From NCBI RefSeq assembly GCF_000801105.2, contig NC_079516.1, forward strand, positions 30,541,643-30,605,642: a DNA stretch of 64,000 nucleotides. The letters are read 5' to 3'. Position numbers and translations under genes: made by a program. The notes beneath the pieces are model-generated. The model saw only the letters and a list, made by a program, of their open reading frames with translations. It had not been told where the DNA came from and did not search any database. Below, piece after piece: positions 21,430 to 32,041 of the stretch (its first letter is position 1; the number at the start of each line of letters is the position of its first letter). Source of the stretch: Raphanus sativus (taxonomy: Eukaryota; Streptophyta; Magnoliopsida; Brassicales; Brassicaceae).

Positions 21430-21594
21430 ATCTTCATCTGCTAGGACATAGGAATAGAAAGGCATAACCCTGTTGGTAACCGAGGAATAGAGAGGGTAGA
21501 CCCTGTGTACTTTGACTCTGAAACGCCAAGCCTTGACGTCGGGGTTATAAGAAGCCTCGGAAATCTGGGAAAGCTTATTGTAGTAGTCTGTCAT
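21430..21594 (-). CDS. RPA70/OB-fold-like protein, exon 1 (start)
   Basis: ATG 21594-21592, 55 codons, donor GTAAGTG. It begins MTDYYNKLSQISEAS and enters an OB-fold (AWRFRVKVHRVYP). The complete 265-residue product has two OB-fold-like halves, the layout of plant 'replication protein A 70 kDa DNA-binding subunit-like' proteins, which usually bind single-stranded DNA. It is shorter than true RPA70 (about 600 residues), and I see no zinc-ribbon. RPA-like genes are frequent cargo of plant Helitrons; here the gene sits inside a MULE-like element, pointing opposite to its neighbours. It is intact, so it may be expressed. Confidence 0.8.
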
Positions 21595-22333
21595 CTTGTT
21601 TGTAGAGATGAGAGAATTTCACTCAGAGATGAGAGAAGAGAAGATAGAACTCGGATATGAGATGAAATGAGAGAATTTGCAGAGTTGGAGTTTAACTAAA
21701 TGCAATGGTGATGATTCTAGACGGTGTAGTGTTGTGACGTTTCACATTTGGTTTCAATGCAAGTGTAGAGTCGCGAGTGTAATAATTATTATTAGAGACT
21801 TTTTCAATCGATTAAATACTCTCTCCTCTGTCCATCAATACCATTAATTACTGGATTTTTCTCAACCATTTTTATGATCTCTTTTATTGGCCAAGTTTAC
21901 TTAGTTTCATAAATTTAGACAATTAATATCAGTTAGTTTCACTTAAACTGTCAGAAGCGTGCGTGAGAAGTCGTGTAGCGTTGCAAATATCAAGGGTCAC
22001 GACGCTATGGTCATAAATCAGGTCATAAATCATGAAATGACAGATTTTTCTCAAACTAAATATTTCAATTATTATTTCTTATACTGTTTGTTATCATTAA
22101 ATAATCCACTCCATATAATTAATTTTTCGATTCTGCTTCTATTTAGAGTTTTGCAAAATATAAAACAATAGAATATCTAAATACTGAGAAGTCGTGTCTT
22201 AAGCCGTCTATCAAATCACACCCTTAAGTGGGATAGTAAATGCAATCTTATCTCTATTATAAATAACACGTAAATCTTTCCATTTACTCGATTAAACGAA
22301 TATCTCTCAAGTTTTTCATCATCCTTGTACTCT

Positions 22334-23041
22334 ATGTCGAACTTCAACTTGGAATCTGTCCCTCCTTCCATCCTCCATAAGATTCTCTCAAAGGTAGCAA
22401 CAAACCACATCCGGGACTTTGGTAGTGCTAGAATTGCTTTCTCCGGGTTTAATCAAATAGGCAGAGACGACTACTTCTACCAATCTGCTAATCTCATTGG
22501 CTTTAATGATTGGATTGATGAGGTTAATGCTGTAAGAACATTCCAACTTAGGTGCTACCAAGCCGGTAATCCAGAGGCCATCTACCTACGAGGTATGCTT
22601 GAGTTCTTTCAACTTCATTTACTTGATGAAGGAAGAGAGAAAATCCATCTTGCTGCTGAGAGAGGATTGGAGTTGGCCAAGTTTGTAGATGGAATGCTGA
22701 ACTTAGCGTTTAGTGTAGATGATGGAGGGTTGTTTCACAAATATCCTAACTTTAGTCGTGAGTTTGTTCATCGGATGAATTGCATGATCCAGACTGATCT
22801 ACCCTCAGGCCATTGGGGTTACGACAAACCTCAAGAGTTTATGTCACTACTTGAAAGAATAAAGAATCCCATCTTCTCAAATGATTGCTGGTGCTCCGCA
22901 ATAGAAGAACCGGTGTTTGTAGTCTCCTATAATGGATCAATAACACAGTGGAAGTGCGATCGTTGTTTCTGGCAATGTGAAGTTTGGGACTTCTGCAATG
23001 AAATTCACTTGACAGCTGCCAACTGGCCAATTGAAGATTAG
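22334..23041 (+). CDS. F-box-like protein, At2g35280-like, intact
   Basis: 235 codons, single exon, from ATG 22334. A degenerate F-box covers residues about 5-45 (LESVPPSILHKILSKVA, then FGSARIAFSGFNQIGRDDYF). A helical region follows with GNPEAIYLRGMLEFF and LAFSVDDGGL. The C-terminus is Cys/Trp-rich (DCWCS near 178-182, CDRCFWQC near 210) and may bind metal. The family probably supplies substrate specificity to SCF ubiquitin ligases. The pseudogene split between 13686-14165 and 5055-5150 is its close paralogue in the mirror-image arm. Upstream DNA (22185-22235) also matches that paralogue's upstream region. Confidence 0.8.
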   Translation: MSNFNLESVPPSILHKILSKVATNHIRDFGSARIAFSGFNQIGRDDYFYQSANLIGFNDWIDEVNAVRTFQLRCYQAGNPEAIYLRGMLEFFQLHLLDEGREKIHLAAERGLELAKFVDGMLNLAFSVDDGGLFHKYPNFSREFVHRMNCMIQTDLPSGHWGYDKPQEFMSLLERIKNPIFSNDCWCSAIEEPVFVVSYNGSITQWKCDRCFWQCEVWDFCNEIHLTAANWPIED

Positions 23042-23782
23042 TTGTGGTGTTTATTTCTCGAGTTTATGGCATGTAGTTTTATCTACTTTCACTATGTTTG
23101 ACTTAATGTAATGTCTCTAGTTTCAATTCTCTAGTTTCTCTCTATAAACTAATCTTTGTTTATTTTAACTTCAATATATCATTAACAAATTAACTACATT
23201 TCTACTTTTATTTTAACAAATAAATTTCACTAGCCATTTGGAGATTAGTTTTATCAACTTTTACAACATTTCTACTTTTTACCACATTTCTACTTTTATT
23301 AAATATGTACAACATTTCTAAGTTTGGCCAAAATCTATTTATATCATATAAACTATTTTTTAAATTCAAAATTCAATAAATATATCAATAACAACAACTC
23401 TGTCCAAAAAATAACATAATAAAACATTTGAAATCTAAAAGTGTGATTTAGTTAAATTTAGTTCAACTTAGTATTATATACAGAATATTGTTGGTGATTT
23501 ATTACGATGTACAGTTTCACCAATATTTACAATCACACCAATTCTTACAAAGATTTCGAAAGTTATAGAGAAAAATATCCGAATTTCATAGATCGGGTCT
23601 GGATGGTCCGCGAAATGGTCTTGGTTGGATTGTAATTATGCAAGTTTCTGTTGGCCATGTGGTCTTTTAATAAATTTTCGTATTTAAATAAAGAATTATT
23701 TAATTCTAAATCTGGGCAGTTTCGGTCAGGAGTATCTCAGCTCTTTTTTTTTTCGGGCAGGAGTACCTGAACGTTTGATTCA
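23042..23782 (+). other. 3' non-coding end of the four-gene element
   Basis: AT-rich, with repeats of ACATTTCTACTTTTA (23200-23310) and TTAGTTCAACTTAGTATTA near 23460. Ends in the terminal motifs GTCAGGAGTATCTCAGC and CAGGAGTACCTGAAC. No gene seen. Confidence 0.6.
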
Positions 23783-23864
23783 ACCACATTGCTATTTCAC
23801 TTCTTTGATCTCTCTACCTTCTAGATTTTAGAAAAAATGGTGAAGATACTTTCTCAAAAAAAAA

Positions 23865-24175
23865 ATGGTGAAGATGCCAGTTGAATTGATAGTCAAAGCA
23901 ACTACAGCGATTTCCCGGATAAGACAAAGTTTACCTAAAATATCAACAGCATCTTCATTATCTGCGACAAAAAGAAACCGAAAATAAAGAAAAAAGGGTT
24001 AGTCCTAACCAATCTATAATTTTTTCATATTTACAATTTTAAAACTTTATTCTGGCCTTTACTCTCTGTTTCACCAGTATCTGATCAGCACCGGCCTTGG
24101 TTGCAAGAGCAATATCTTCCCCACGAACCAGCCACCTTGCTCGGGTGCATATCAGACGTTGATCGTCTTAATGGT
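23865..24175 (+). pseudogene. Possible two-exon gene fragment, unidentified
   Basis: A short frame from ATG 23865 (MVKMPVELIVKATTAIS…, 41 codons) is followed after 80 bases by an exon-like stretch at 24074-24172 (PVSDQHRPWLQEQYLPHEPA, then LLGCISDVDRLN) ending at a GTAAAC donor-like site. Codon use looks genic. I do not recognise the family. It may be host sequence captured by the Helitron that ends at 25501. Confidence 0.3.
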
Positions 24176-24608
24176 AAACCACACCTACTGCCGTCTGCCG
24201 AGACTTATTTAACAAGTTAGGTTTAATGGTTTGACACTCATTTTTGAATATGATAAATATTTCCAGTAACTTTTGACTTTTGCTTTTGCTTTTGCTAATA
24301 ATTTTATAAGATATTTCACTTCTGAATAATAAATATGCTGAGAAAATAAGTTATTGTTTACTTCACCTTTTTTAAATGATTATTACTCCTCTGCGTATTG
24401 AACCTACTATCAAGTTTCTGTTGCAGATAAAACTCTAAAAGGCAAAATAATATATTCATCAATACATAAGAACCGTGAAACAATTAGTAGTAAAAAAGTT
24501 AACAATTGCCTCGCTTCCATTAGTAAAACCTCTACCACTATAACCCAAAAGAAGACAAAAATGCAATAACATGACGTGCAAAGCCAAGACACTCGCAATA
24601 TATACACC

Positions 24609-25307
24609 CAGAGGCGGAGCTACAAAACACAGCAAGGAGGGGGGTCAGCTGAACCCACCTATTTTTTAAAAATTAATGTTTAGCTTTGACCAAAAAATGA
24701 TGACCCCAGTAAATATTTTTGAATGACCCCATAAAAATAAAAGTGAACAATCGTTAAGGCATAATTATTTAGCTAATTTTGCAGTTGGATTTATGTTTCA
24801 ATTTGATTTTGGACTCACCTATTAGTTTAAGCCATTTAAATACAATGATAAATAGCATATAATTTTGTGGGTCGTAGATGATTGATTATTAAACTAGTTC
24901 TTACAAAAAACATAAACAAATATCTAACTTTGAAAAAAAAAATTGTTAACCTTTTCTATTATTTTCTTAACTGTTTTTCTGAAAAAGACTAAACACTTAT
25001 ATATTCAAGTTGAATTTCTTAAAAATTGTTTAGTTTACTTTAAAATTTTAGATGTTGTTTTGGATTTTATTAAATATGAAAAAATCATTTAATAATTGAT
25101 TTATTTCATGAATTTGATTAATAAGAATTTTAAATTGACTGATTTTATCATGAATTTTTTTTTGTTATGAGAATTATAGACTTTTAAAGTTATTTTTATT
25201 TATATATTTCTATAAAAAAATTTAATTTGTAGTATCTATTACGGAAAATATTTTACGTTAAAAAATAGTTTAAGTTACAAAATATTTTATAAAAAATATT
25301 ATAAAAT

Positions 25308-25344
<37 letters not shown>

Positions 25345-25416
25345 TTGGTTACTACTAAACAAATTTGTATACATATTTTCTGACCCCGGTAAGAAAAAAT
25401 TCTGGCTTCGCCACTG
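24609..25416 (+). mobile_element. Non-autonomous hAT element (808 bp)
   Basis: Perfect 8-bp duplication TATACACC (24601-24608 and 25417-25424) flanks terminal inverted repeats CAGAGGCGGAGC / CAGTGGCGAAGC. These match the common plant hAT end CAGTGGCGGAGCC. Inside are GGGGTCA and TGACCCC subterminal pairs and a (TA)n tract at 25310-25337. No transposase. Confidence 0.9.
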
Positions 25417-25473
25417 TATACACCTGCATTTGCATTATTCTTTAAACACAACAAAAGAATAAAACATCTCAAC

Positions 25474-25501
25474 CCGGCGCGTAACACCGGAATGCTCCTA
25501 G
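25474..25501 (+). mobile_element. Helitron 3' terminus
   Basis: CCCGGCGCGTAACACCGG (a decayed hairpin) is followed by CTCCTAG ending at 25501, then T. This is the 3' end of a plus-strand Helitron whose start I could not fix. The hAT element at 24609-25416 is inserted in it or beside it. Confidence 0.55.
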
Positions 25502-25659
25502 TATTAATTAATCATTAAGCTAAATTAAAATTTAAAAGCAATCAATTCGTTATAAGGATATCGTCAATAGTTCCGTGAATAAATGAAATTATTTTTGTTC
25601 AAAACAAAGAATAAATAAAATTATTTGAGTAAGCTGACATTTACATGATATCTATATTA

Positions 25660-26615
25660 TCTATTCTATTAAAACAGAAGTACAAAATTAGATTAACCCT
25701 TAGTTTTCACTATATTTAAATTGTCATGCCACTGAGGTATTAAATGAAGCTATATTAAATATGATTGTTTTTTTCCTAATTTAAATAATAGATTTAAGCA
25801 TTTAATATTTTTTCTTAATTTATATAATAGATTTCCTTAATAAAATATTAACCAAAATATATTTCCTAATATATTTCGTATTAACATATTAAATATTTTT
25901 AATATTTATTAGTAATAAATAATAATATAAATAAACACACATCATAATCAATTTATATAACATATAAAAAATATATAAAAAAAATTCATATATTATTAGC
26001 GTAATGCTTCCTATATAAGTCCAATTAGTTATAAATATAAGATTTGTTATATGATACACTGTGATATAATAGATAATTAAATCACAAAATATAATTATTT
26101 TAAAGTAATAAATAAAATTATTATGTTTTAAAATGTTATATTAACAATTATGTAATACATTTTAATTAACAAATATATATAGTATACCATTAGTACGAAG
26201 AAAACATTTAAAGTGAAAAAAAATATTCATACGACTGTCACGGGTCAAACTTTAGAAATAAACAAAAACAGCGCAACATTATATTTCTTTAACAAATTTG
26301 TTTTAATATAAATTATAGTTCCAAATATGGTTATATATTTTATGTATTATAATTTTGTTTTCTTTGTTTTTGATGGATGCTAAGATTTTTGAATTGGAAA
26401 AAATTATGACCACCTCTATATTATTTTAATTAGGAAATTCAAAATTTATATCTGAATATTTTATTAAAATTTTAACTTTAATTCTTATTACAACTGCAAA
26501 GATTATTTTTCAATCTAAATTTATATTTAAATATTACAAAATACATTATTTAATATTAAATAAACATTGAAAACATAAAATAAATACCCGCCCGATCGGG
26601 CGGGTCAAGCTCTAG
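25660..26615 (+). mobile_element. Non-autonomous Helitron (956 bp)
   Basis: Starts TCTATTCTATTAAAACAG after A25659 and ends with a perfect 20-bp palindrome (26586-26605, ACCCGCCCGA and its complement), then TCAAGCTCTAG at 26615, then T. An alternative start is TC at 25651. AT-rich, no coding capacity. Confidence 0.85.
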
Positions 26616-29600
26616 TTAAAATTGAAGTACAATCTAGGTTTGTTTGGAAACATGGATATAAGTCTTAAAACAATTGTTTGGAAACATGGATAGCAGTTAT
26701 AAAAAAAAATTTGGAAACATAAATAGTAATTTAAAAAGAAGATTTGTTTGGAATCATTAATAAAAATATTAAAAAATATATAATGTTGTTTGGAAACATG
26801 GATAGCAGTATATTAAGAAAAAATAATAGACTTATATTATTAGAAATGAAAGTCTTTTATACTATGAAAAACTATCTATTTGGACCAACTTTAAAATCTA
26901 AGAAAATGAGCTGATCTACTTACCGAAAAACATTTTGTCTAAAATAATCATAAAATAAAATTTAAACTTTATATACATATTTCAAATCAAAATAATATTT
27001 TAAAGTTGATTTATATCAAAAATTGATTCAAAAATATATATATATATATTAAAAAATTTATTTTTACTAAAATACTTTCCAATAACCATTATTAAAAAAA
27101 TGTCTTCAATATATATAAGAAAAATACATTACAAAGTCCAATTTCATATAACAACTGAAATTATGATTTTGTATCATATTAAGCTTTAAAAAATGTAATA
27201 TATGTGATTATCTATATGATGGTATGTATTAAATACTATTAATTATATGATTACTTGTATAATGGTACGTATAAAATACGATTAATTATTTGATGATATA
27301 AATATGATATATAATGGTGACTAGGGGTGGATGTTCATGTATCCATTCGGGTTCAGTTTGGGTTTGTTTGGGTTACGGGTTTCCGGGATCAACGATTTCA
27401 GACCCATTCGGATATTTCTAAATTTTGGTTTCGATTCGATTCAGATCTTTGTGGGTTCGGGTTTGGATAACCCATTTAAAATTTTTAATTTTAAAATTCA
27501 ATATACTTTAAATTTCTCAAAATCTATAAACAAAATAATATATCACATATAAATTTGAATAACATATGTTAGAATACCTAAACTTAACATATAAATTGAT
27601 TTGGTTTAAATATTTGGATAGGGAATAATAATTATTTTAAGTACTTTTGGTGTTTTGAGTATACTTTAAATATTTAGTATTGACTTTTGACTATCTTATT
27701 ATATAAAGTTTGGTTTTTCAAAGTTAGTAATTAACAAGATCGCGACAGGTGTTAAATAACAATTCTCTTTTTAAAAAAAAAAGCCAAAAGAATTTTAAAA
27801 GTTAGTTTTCCTATTTTTCAAAAATTCTTAAATAAAAACTATAAAGAAACAAATATTTCTATATAAATAATTATTTAGTAATATTTTTTTAAACGGGGGT
27901 TTAAAATAAATATAAGGTACATAAAATGTTGTAAGATAGTTTTGTTACAAATTAAAATATTTTTAAAATATTTTTTCTTATAAATTATTATATAAATCTT
28001 TATTTTTCAAAGTTTTAAAGATCACGACACATGGAAATTATATATTTAGATATAACATGTGTTATATAATTATTATATATTTAGATAACAATTTCTATTT
28101 TAAAAAAATTAAGCCAAAATAATTTTAAAACTTAGTTTCCTTTATTGAAGAAGTCTTAAACAAAAAAACTGTAAAGAAACAAATATTCCCATATAAATAA
28201 TTATTTATTTATAGTATTTTGTTTTTTTCAAACATTGGTTTAGGATAATTATAAGATGCAAAAAATGTTGTACTATAATTTCGTTACAAATTAAAATATT
28301 CTTTTCTTATAAATATTTAATAGTATTTTTATGTTAAAAAATATCAAATCAAAGAGAACAGTAAAAAAATTGTATATTTTAAATAAAAAGTATTAGGTTA
28401 AAAATATATAAAACCTACAAATTATTTTAATTATAGTATTCCTTTTTGAAAGAAACTTATTTTCAAGGTTGAATAAAATATATGGATTTAAGATAATTAC
28501 AAAATCAGTAAACATTGGTTTTAATATGAAGAATTTTCTTAGTAACAAAAATAATTACAAGATATGCTTTTTATTATATAAAATTTCGTACCCAAAAGTC
28601 CTAATAAGCATAATCATGACAAATGGTAATTATATGTTTAAGATTATCATATGTTTTAAATAACAATTTTTAAAAAAAAAAACTTAAACCAAGAGAATTT
28701 CAATAGTTTGTTTTTATAAGTCGTAAATAAAAAAACTGAAAAGAAAAACATATATTTCTATATAAATAATTATTAATAAATTATTATTTTTTAAATGTGG
28801 GTATAGGATAATTACAAAATAGAAAATATTATTTTCAAGACAAGTTTCGCTGCAAAATAAAATGTTTACAAAAATATTATTTCTTATAAATATTTAATAG
28901 TATTTTTCCTGTTAAAAATATTAAACCAAAGAGAACTGTAAAAACTATTCTTATAAGTTTACTTTAGTTGTGGTATTCATTTTATAAAGAACCTTATTTT
29001 CAAGGTCAAATAAAATACATAATTTCAAAATAATTACAAAGTCAATATTAGTAATTAACAAGATCGTGTCACATGTCAATTATATATTTAGAATTGTTAT
29101 ATGTGTTCAATAACAATTTTCCTTTTAAAAAACAAACCAAAGGAATTTTAAAAGTTAGTTTTACTTTTTTAAAAAGTCTTAAACAAAAAAACTGTAAAGA
29201 AAAAATATTTTCATATAAATAATTATTTAATAATATCTTTTTTTTTAAATTGTGACATGTGTCAAAAATATGCTAACTATATAAAGTTTGGTTCTTCAAA
29301 TTTGCTAATTAACATGATTACGACATGTGTCAATAAATTTTTAAGATTATGACATGTGTAAAAAATATAATATAATTCTCTTTGGTTTAGGATTCAAAAG
29401 AGATTTTAAAAAAATTTCATTGCAAAAATAGTCTTTTAAGGTTCTCCGTAGGATTTTAGAGAAGGAAAATTACTCTTACATAGTTTTTTTACATTACATA
29501 TTGCTAAAAATATCTGATAGTAATTTTCATTTTTTAAAACAATTCTAAAAAATTATTTGTAAAAACCTATTTAAAAGTAATTTTTTAAAAATGTGAAATT

Positions 29601-30429
29601 TGTCAAAAATATGATACAGTTCTCTCTGTCTAGGATTTTAAAAAGATTTAGAAAACAAAATTCTCATTACAAAATAGTCTTTTACGGTTCTTTTTAGGAT
29701 TTTAAAAAAGAAAAATAAGTAATACATAATATTTTTATAATTATATAATGTTAAAAATATTTAGTTATAATTTTCAATTTTAAAAAGTTTATAAAAAAAA
29801 TAATTATAAAAATATATTTGAGAAGTAATTTTTCTTTTTTTTTACAAAAAATATTTGCTTTTAAAGATACTAAAGAAAGATAATTATAGAAGATAAATAT
29901 TAACGTTTTAAAAACAAAATACCAAACAAAAACGTATTATAAAATCCTAGAAGTACAATAAATTATTTAATAAAACTCATGAAGAAAAACTAACTATAAA
30001 ATAAATAATATTCTTTATTTAAAAGATTAAAAAAAATAATATTGTAAAAGTACTCTTATTATTTTCTTATAAATAAATAACTTTCATTTTTCAATAGATA
30101 ATTGTATGTTACAAAATTATAACCAAAAATATCTACAAATATTTCATATCTGTATTAAACTTATCTTATATTAAATAATTTTCTTAATTCATTATTTAAT
30201 GATATATTTACATAATAAAATTTTAACTAAAACTGAATTAGAAAAATACGATATAGTGAAAAAATGTAATAATATGACGATGAAGTCTTAATTGGTATTG
30301 ACCAAGCAAATATAATATCACTTACAGTGACAGTAATGATAATCTATTTTTATGAGCAAACACCAATATGTCAAATATTTTTAACAAAGTCGTTAAACAC
30401 TGATTTAAAATAACGAAATACATTGGGCG
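26616..30429. repeat. Degenerate AT-rich repeat array, probably Helitron-derived
   Basis: No gene seen. 26640-26815 holds about five copies of TTTGTTTGGAAACATGGATA at 28-40 bp spacing; the motif also occurs near the start of the Helitron at 2781. From about 27700 to 29900 a longer unit recurs at roughly 250-600 bp: AATTAACAAGATCNNGACA, then TTAAGCCAAAAGAATTTTAA, then ACTGTAAAGAAACAAATAT, then TATATAAATAATTATT. Another copy starts near 32190, beyond the LINE. A GGGTTCGGGTTT-type segment lies at 27325-27480. Confidence 0.55.
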
Positions 30430-32041
30430 AAATGGGAATACACTGGGCGAAACGGGAAAAAGTCTGTCTCCCAAGAGAAGAAGGCGGGATTGGTTTCGTA
30501 TGATCCATGAGCTTAACCTGGCTTTATTAGCAAAAATATTATGGAGACTAGTCCAATATCCTGATTCACTTGTTGCCCGGGTATTGAGAGAAAGATATTA
30601 CAGATTGAGTTCACCATTACGGGTAACTTCTGCTAGTAGCCCATCTTATGTATGGACTAGCATTACAGCCGCAAGAAAGCTACTGCTTTTGGGAATCAGA
30701 CAGAAAATTCATTCGGGATACAAAGTGAAAGTGTGGGAGGATCCATGGATTCCAACAATTCCCGTTAGACCAGCTAATGCTTTAGCTCCAGTCGTGAACC
30801 CGAATATGAGAGTCAGCGAGCTTATAAATCAAATATCAGCAGAGTGGGACGTTGGGATACTGGAAAAAATATGTTGACCCGGATGATATATTACATATTA
30901 GGAGTTTAGCCATAAGTTCTGGTCATCGGCGAGATACTTACTGCTGGAATTTTACAAGAAATGGGAAATATACAGTAAAGTCAGGATACTGGGTAGCAAC
31001 GAATCTACTAAAATAAGAGGATGAAAAAGAAGTATTGGAGCCCAATATCACAAAAATGCAGGCCTTTGCCTGGAAGATTAAGGCACCCACGAAGATATGT
31101 CATCTTATTTGGCAATTGTTGATTGGTCATATGGCAGTTACTCGGAATTTAGTGAGACGAAACATGAGATGCGATGACGTCTGCCCAGGGTGTGGAGAAC
31201 CGGAAGAGTCTGTAACCCACGCCATTTTTGAATGTCCTCCAGCCCTTCAAGCATGGGCTTTATCAACAACTCCAACAAGTCCGGGTAGATTTCCTGTGTC
31301 AAGCGTTATACGAATATGTACTACCTATTTTGGAGGAAGAATGACATAATGGAACCGGAAAATGACAGGGATCCTTATCCTTGGATTATCTGGTACATAT
31401 GGAAGGCTAGAAATGATAAACTCTTCAGGAGGATAGACAGAGATCCATTGGAGCTCGTCAGATATGCTGAAAGTGAATGTCAAGTCTGGTATAAAGCAAA
31501 TGAAAGAATTCCTGCACGGGTTCAAGAAGTTGGTCGTCAAGATTCCCAAATCCTAAGTTTGGGAAATATCTGCTTAGTGGATGGATCATGGACATTAGAT
31601 GCGCCTTTCTCGGGTTGTGGATGGGTATGGATGGACAATGCTGGCAACATCCTACTGATGGGAACACGTAATTTGAGTCGTCGTGAATCACTCTTGCATT
31701 CAGAAGTGGAGGCACTACGTTGGGCAATGGAGAATATGCTGCAACACTCTTCGTGTCAGCTATTTGAGACGGATTGTAAGGAACTGATTGCCATGATAGA
31801 GGCTCCTAATGCATGGCCGAGCGTTGCAACGAAATTGGAGAGAATAGAGACGCTGCTGATATGCTTCCCGGACTTTCATATCATTCATGTACCATGTGCT
31901 CAAAATAAGATTTCTGATCTTTTAGCTAAGACAGCTAGATCTTTCCATAGGGAGTTACTTTTTATTGGTTGTTCTATTCCGGTCTGGTTACCCAGACCAC
32001 CTCAAGTTTGAGTAATAGAATGGCCTTTTGACGGAAAAAAA
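30430..32041 (+). mobile_element. 5'-truncated LINE (L1-like), 3' part
   Basis: Coding similarity begins with a doubled HWAKW-like motif (30424-30460) and ends in a short A-rich tail (TTTTGACGGAAAAAAAA, to 32041). Only the end of RT, a zinc-binding connection and RNase H remain. It lies inside the degenerate repeat array, which resumes on the other side. No clear target duplication was found. Confidence 0.85.
30470..32011 (+). pseudogene. LINE ORF2 C-terminus: RT end, zf-RVT and RNase H
   Basis: Pieces in different frames: LPREEGGIGFRMIHELNLAL (RT C-terminal end, with a frameshift near 30498), WTSITAARKLL and VWEDPWIP at 30650-30760, the zinc-binding region (APTKICHLIWQLL, then CDDVCPGCGE…HAIFECP) at 31085-31240, and an RNase H domain at 31560-31990. 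RNase H keeps its acidic residues: LVDGSW, HSEVEALRWA, FETDCKEL and a late SDLLAKTAR. Frameshifts near 30875 and 31340 and a stop near 31016 make it non-functional. ORF1, the endonuclease and most of RT are absent. Confidence 0.85.

Larger units (their letters stand above)
17423..23782 (+). mobile_element. MULE/VANDAL-like element carrying four genes
   Basis: Flanked by a 9-bp direct repeat ACCACATTG (17414-17422 and 23783-23791), the duplication size of Mutator-like elements. Subterminal sequences are weakly inverted: GCTCAGGTACTCTT at 17431 against GTTCAGGTACTCCT on the minus strand near 23774-23761. A second terminal motif, CTGAGATACTCCTGACC, is also present on the minus strand near 23741-23725. 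Inside are a MULE-N-terminal-like gene, a GRF zinc-finger gene, an RPA/OB-fold gene and an F-box-like gene. There is no catalytic transposase domain, so mobility would depend on another element. Non-coding parts are rich in AAGTATAAC and AAGTGAAAC motifs, recalling the binding-site arrays of VANDAL elements (inference). Confidence 0.65.

Noticed and set aside
24609..25416. Counting the inverted CAGNGGCG ends as a MULE
   Set aside because: The duplication is 8 bp and the terminal sequence fits hAT, not the 9-bp MULE pattern.
28469..28663. 64-codon Lys/Ile/Asn-rich frame
   Set aside because: Composition follows the AT-rich repeat array, and no homologous frame is kept in the other repeat units.
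27700..29900. Possible CRISPR-like or regular satellite array
   Set aside because: Spacing and unit length vary widely and the repeats are degenerate; CRISPR is not expected in a plant nuclear genome.
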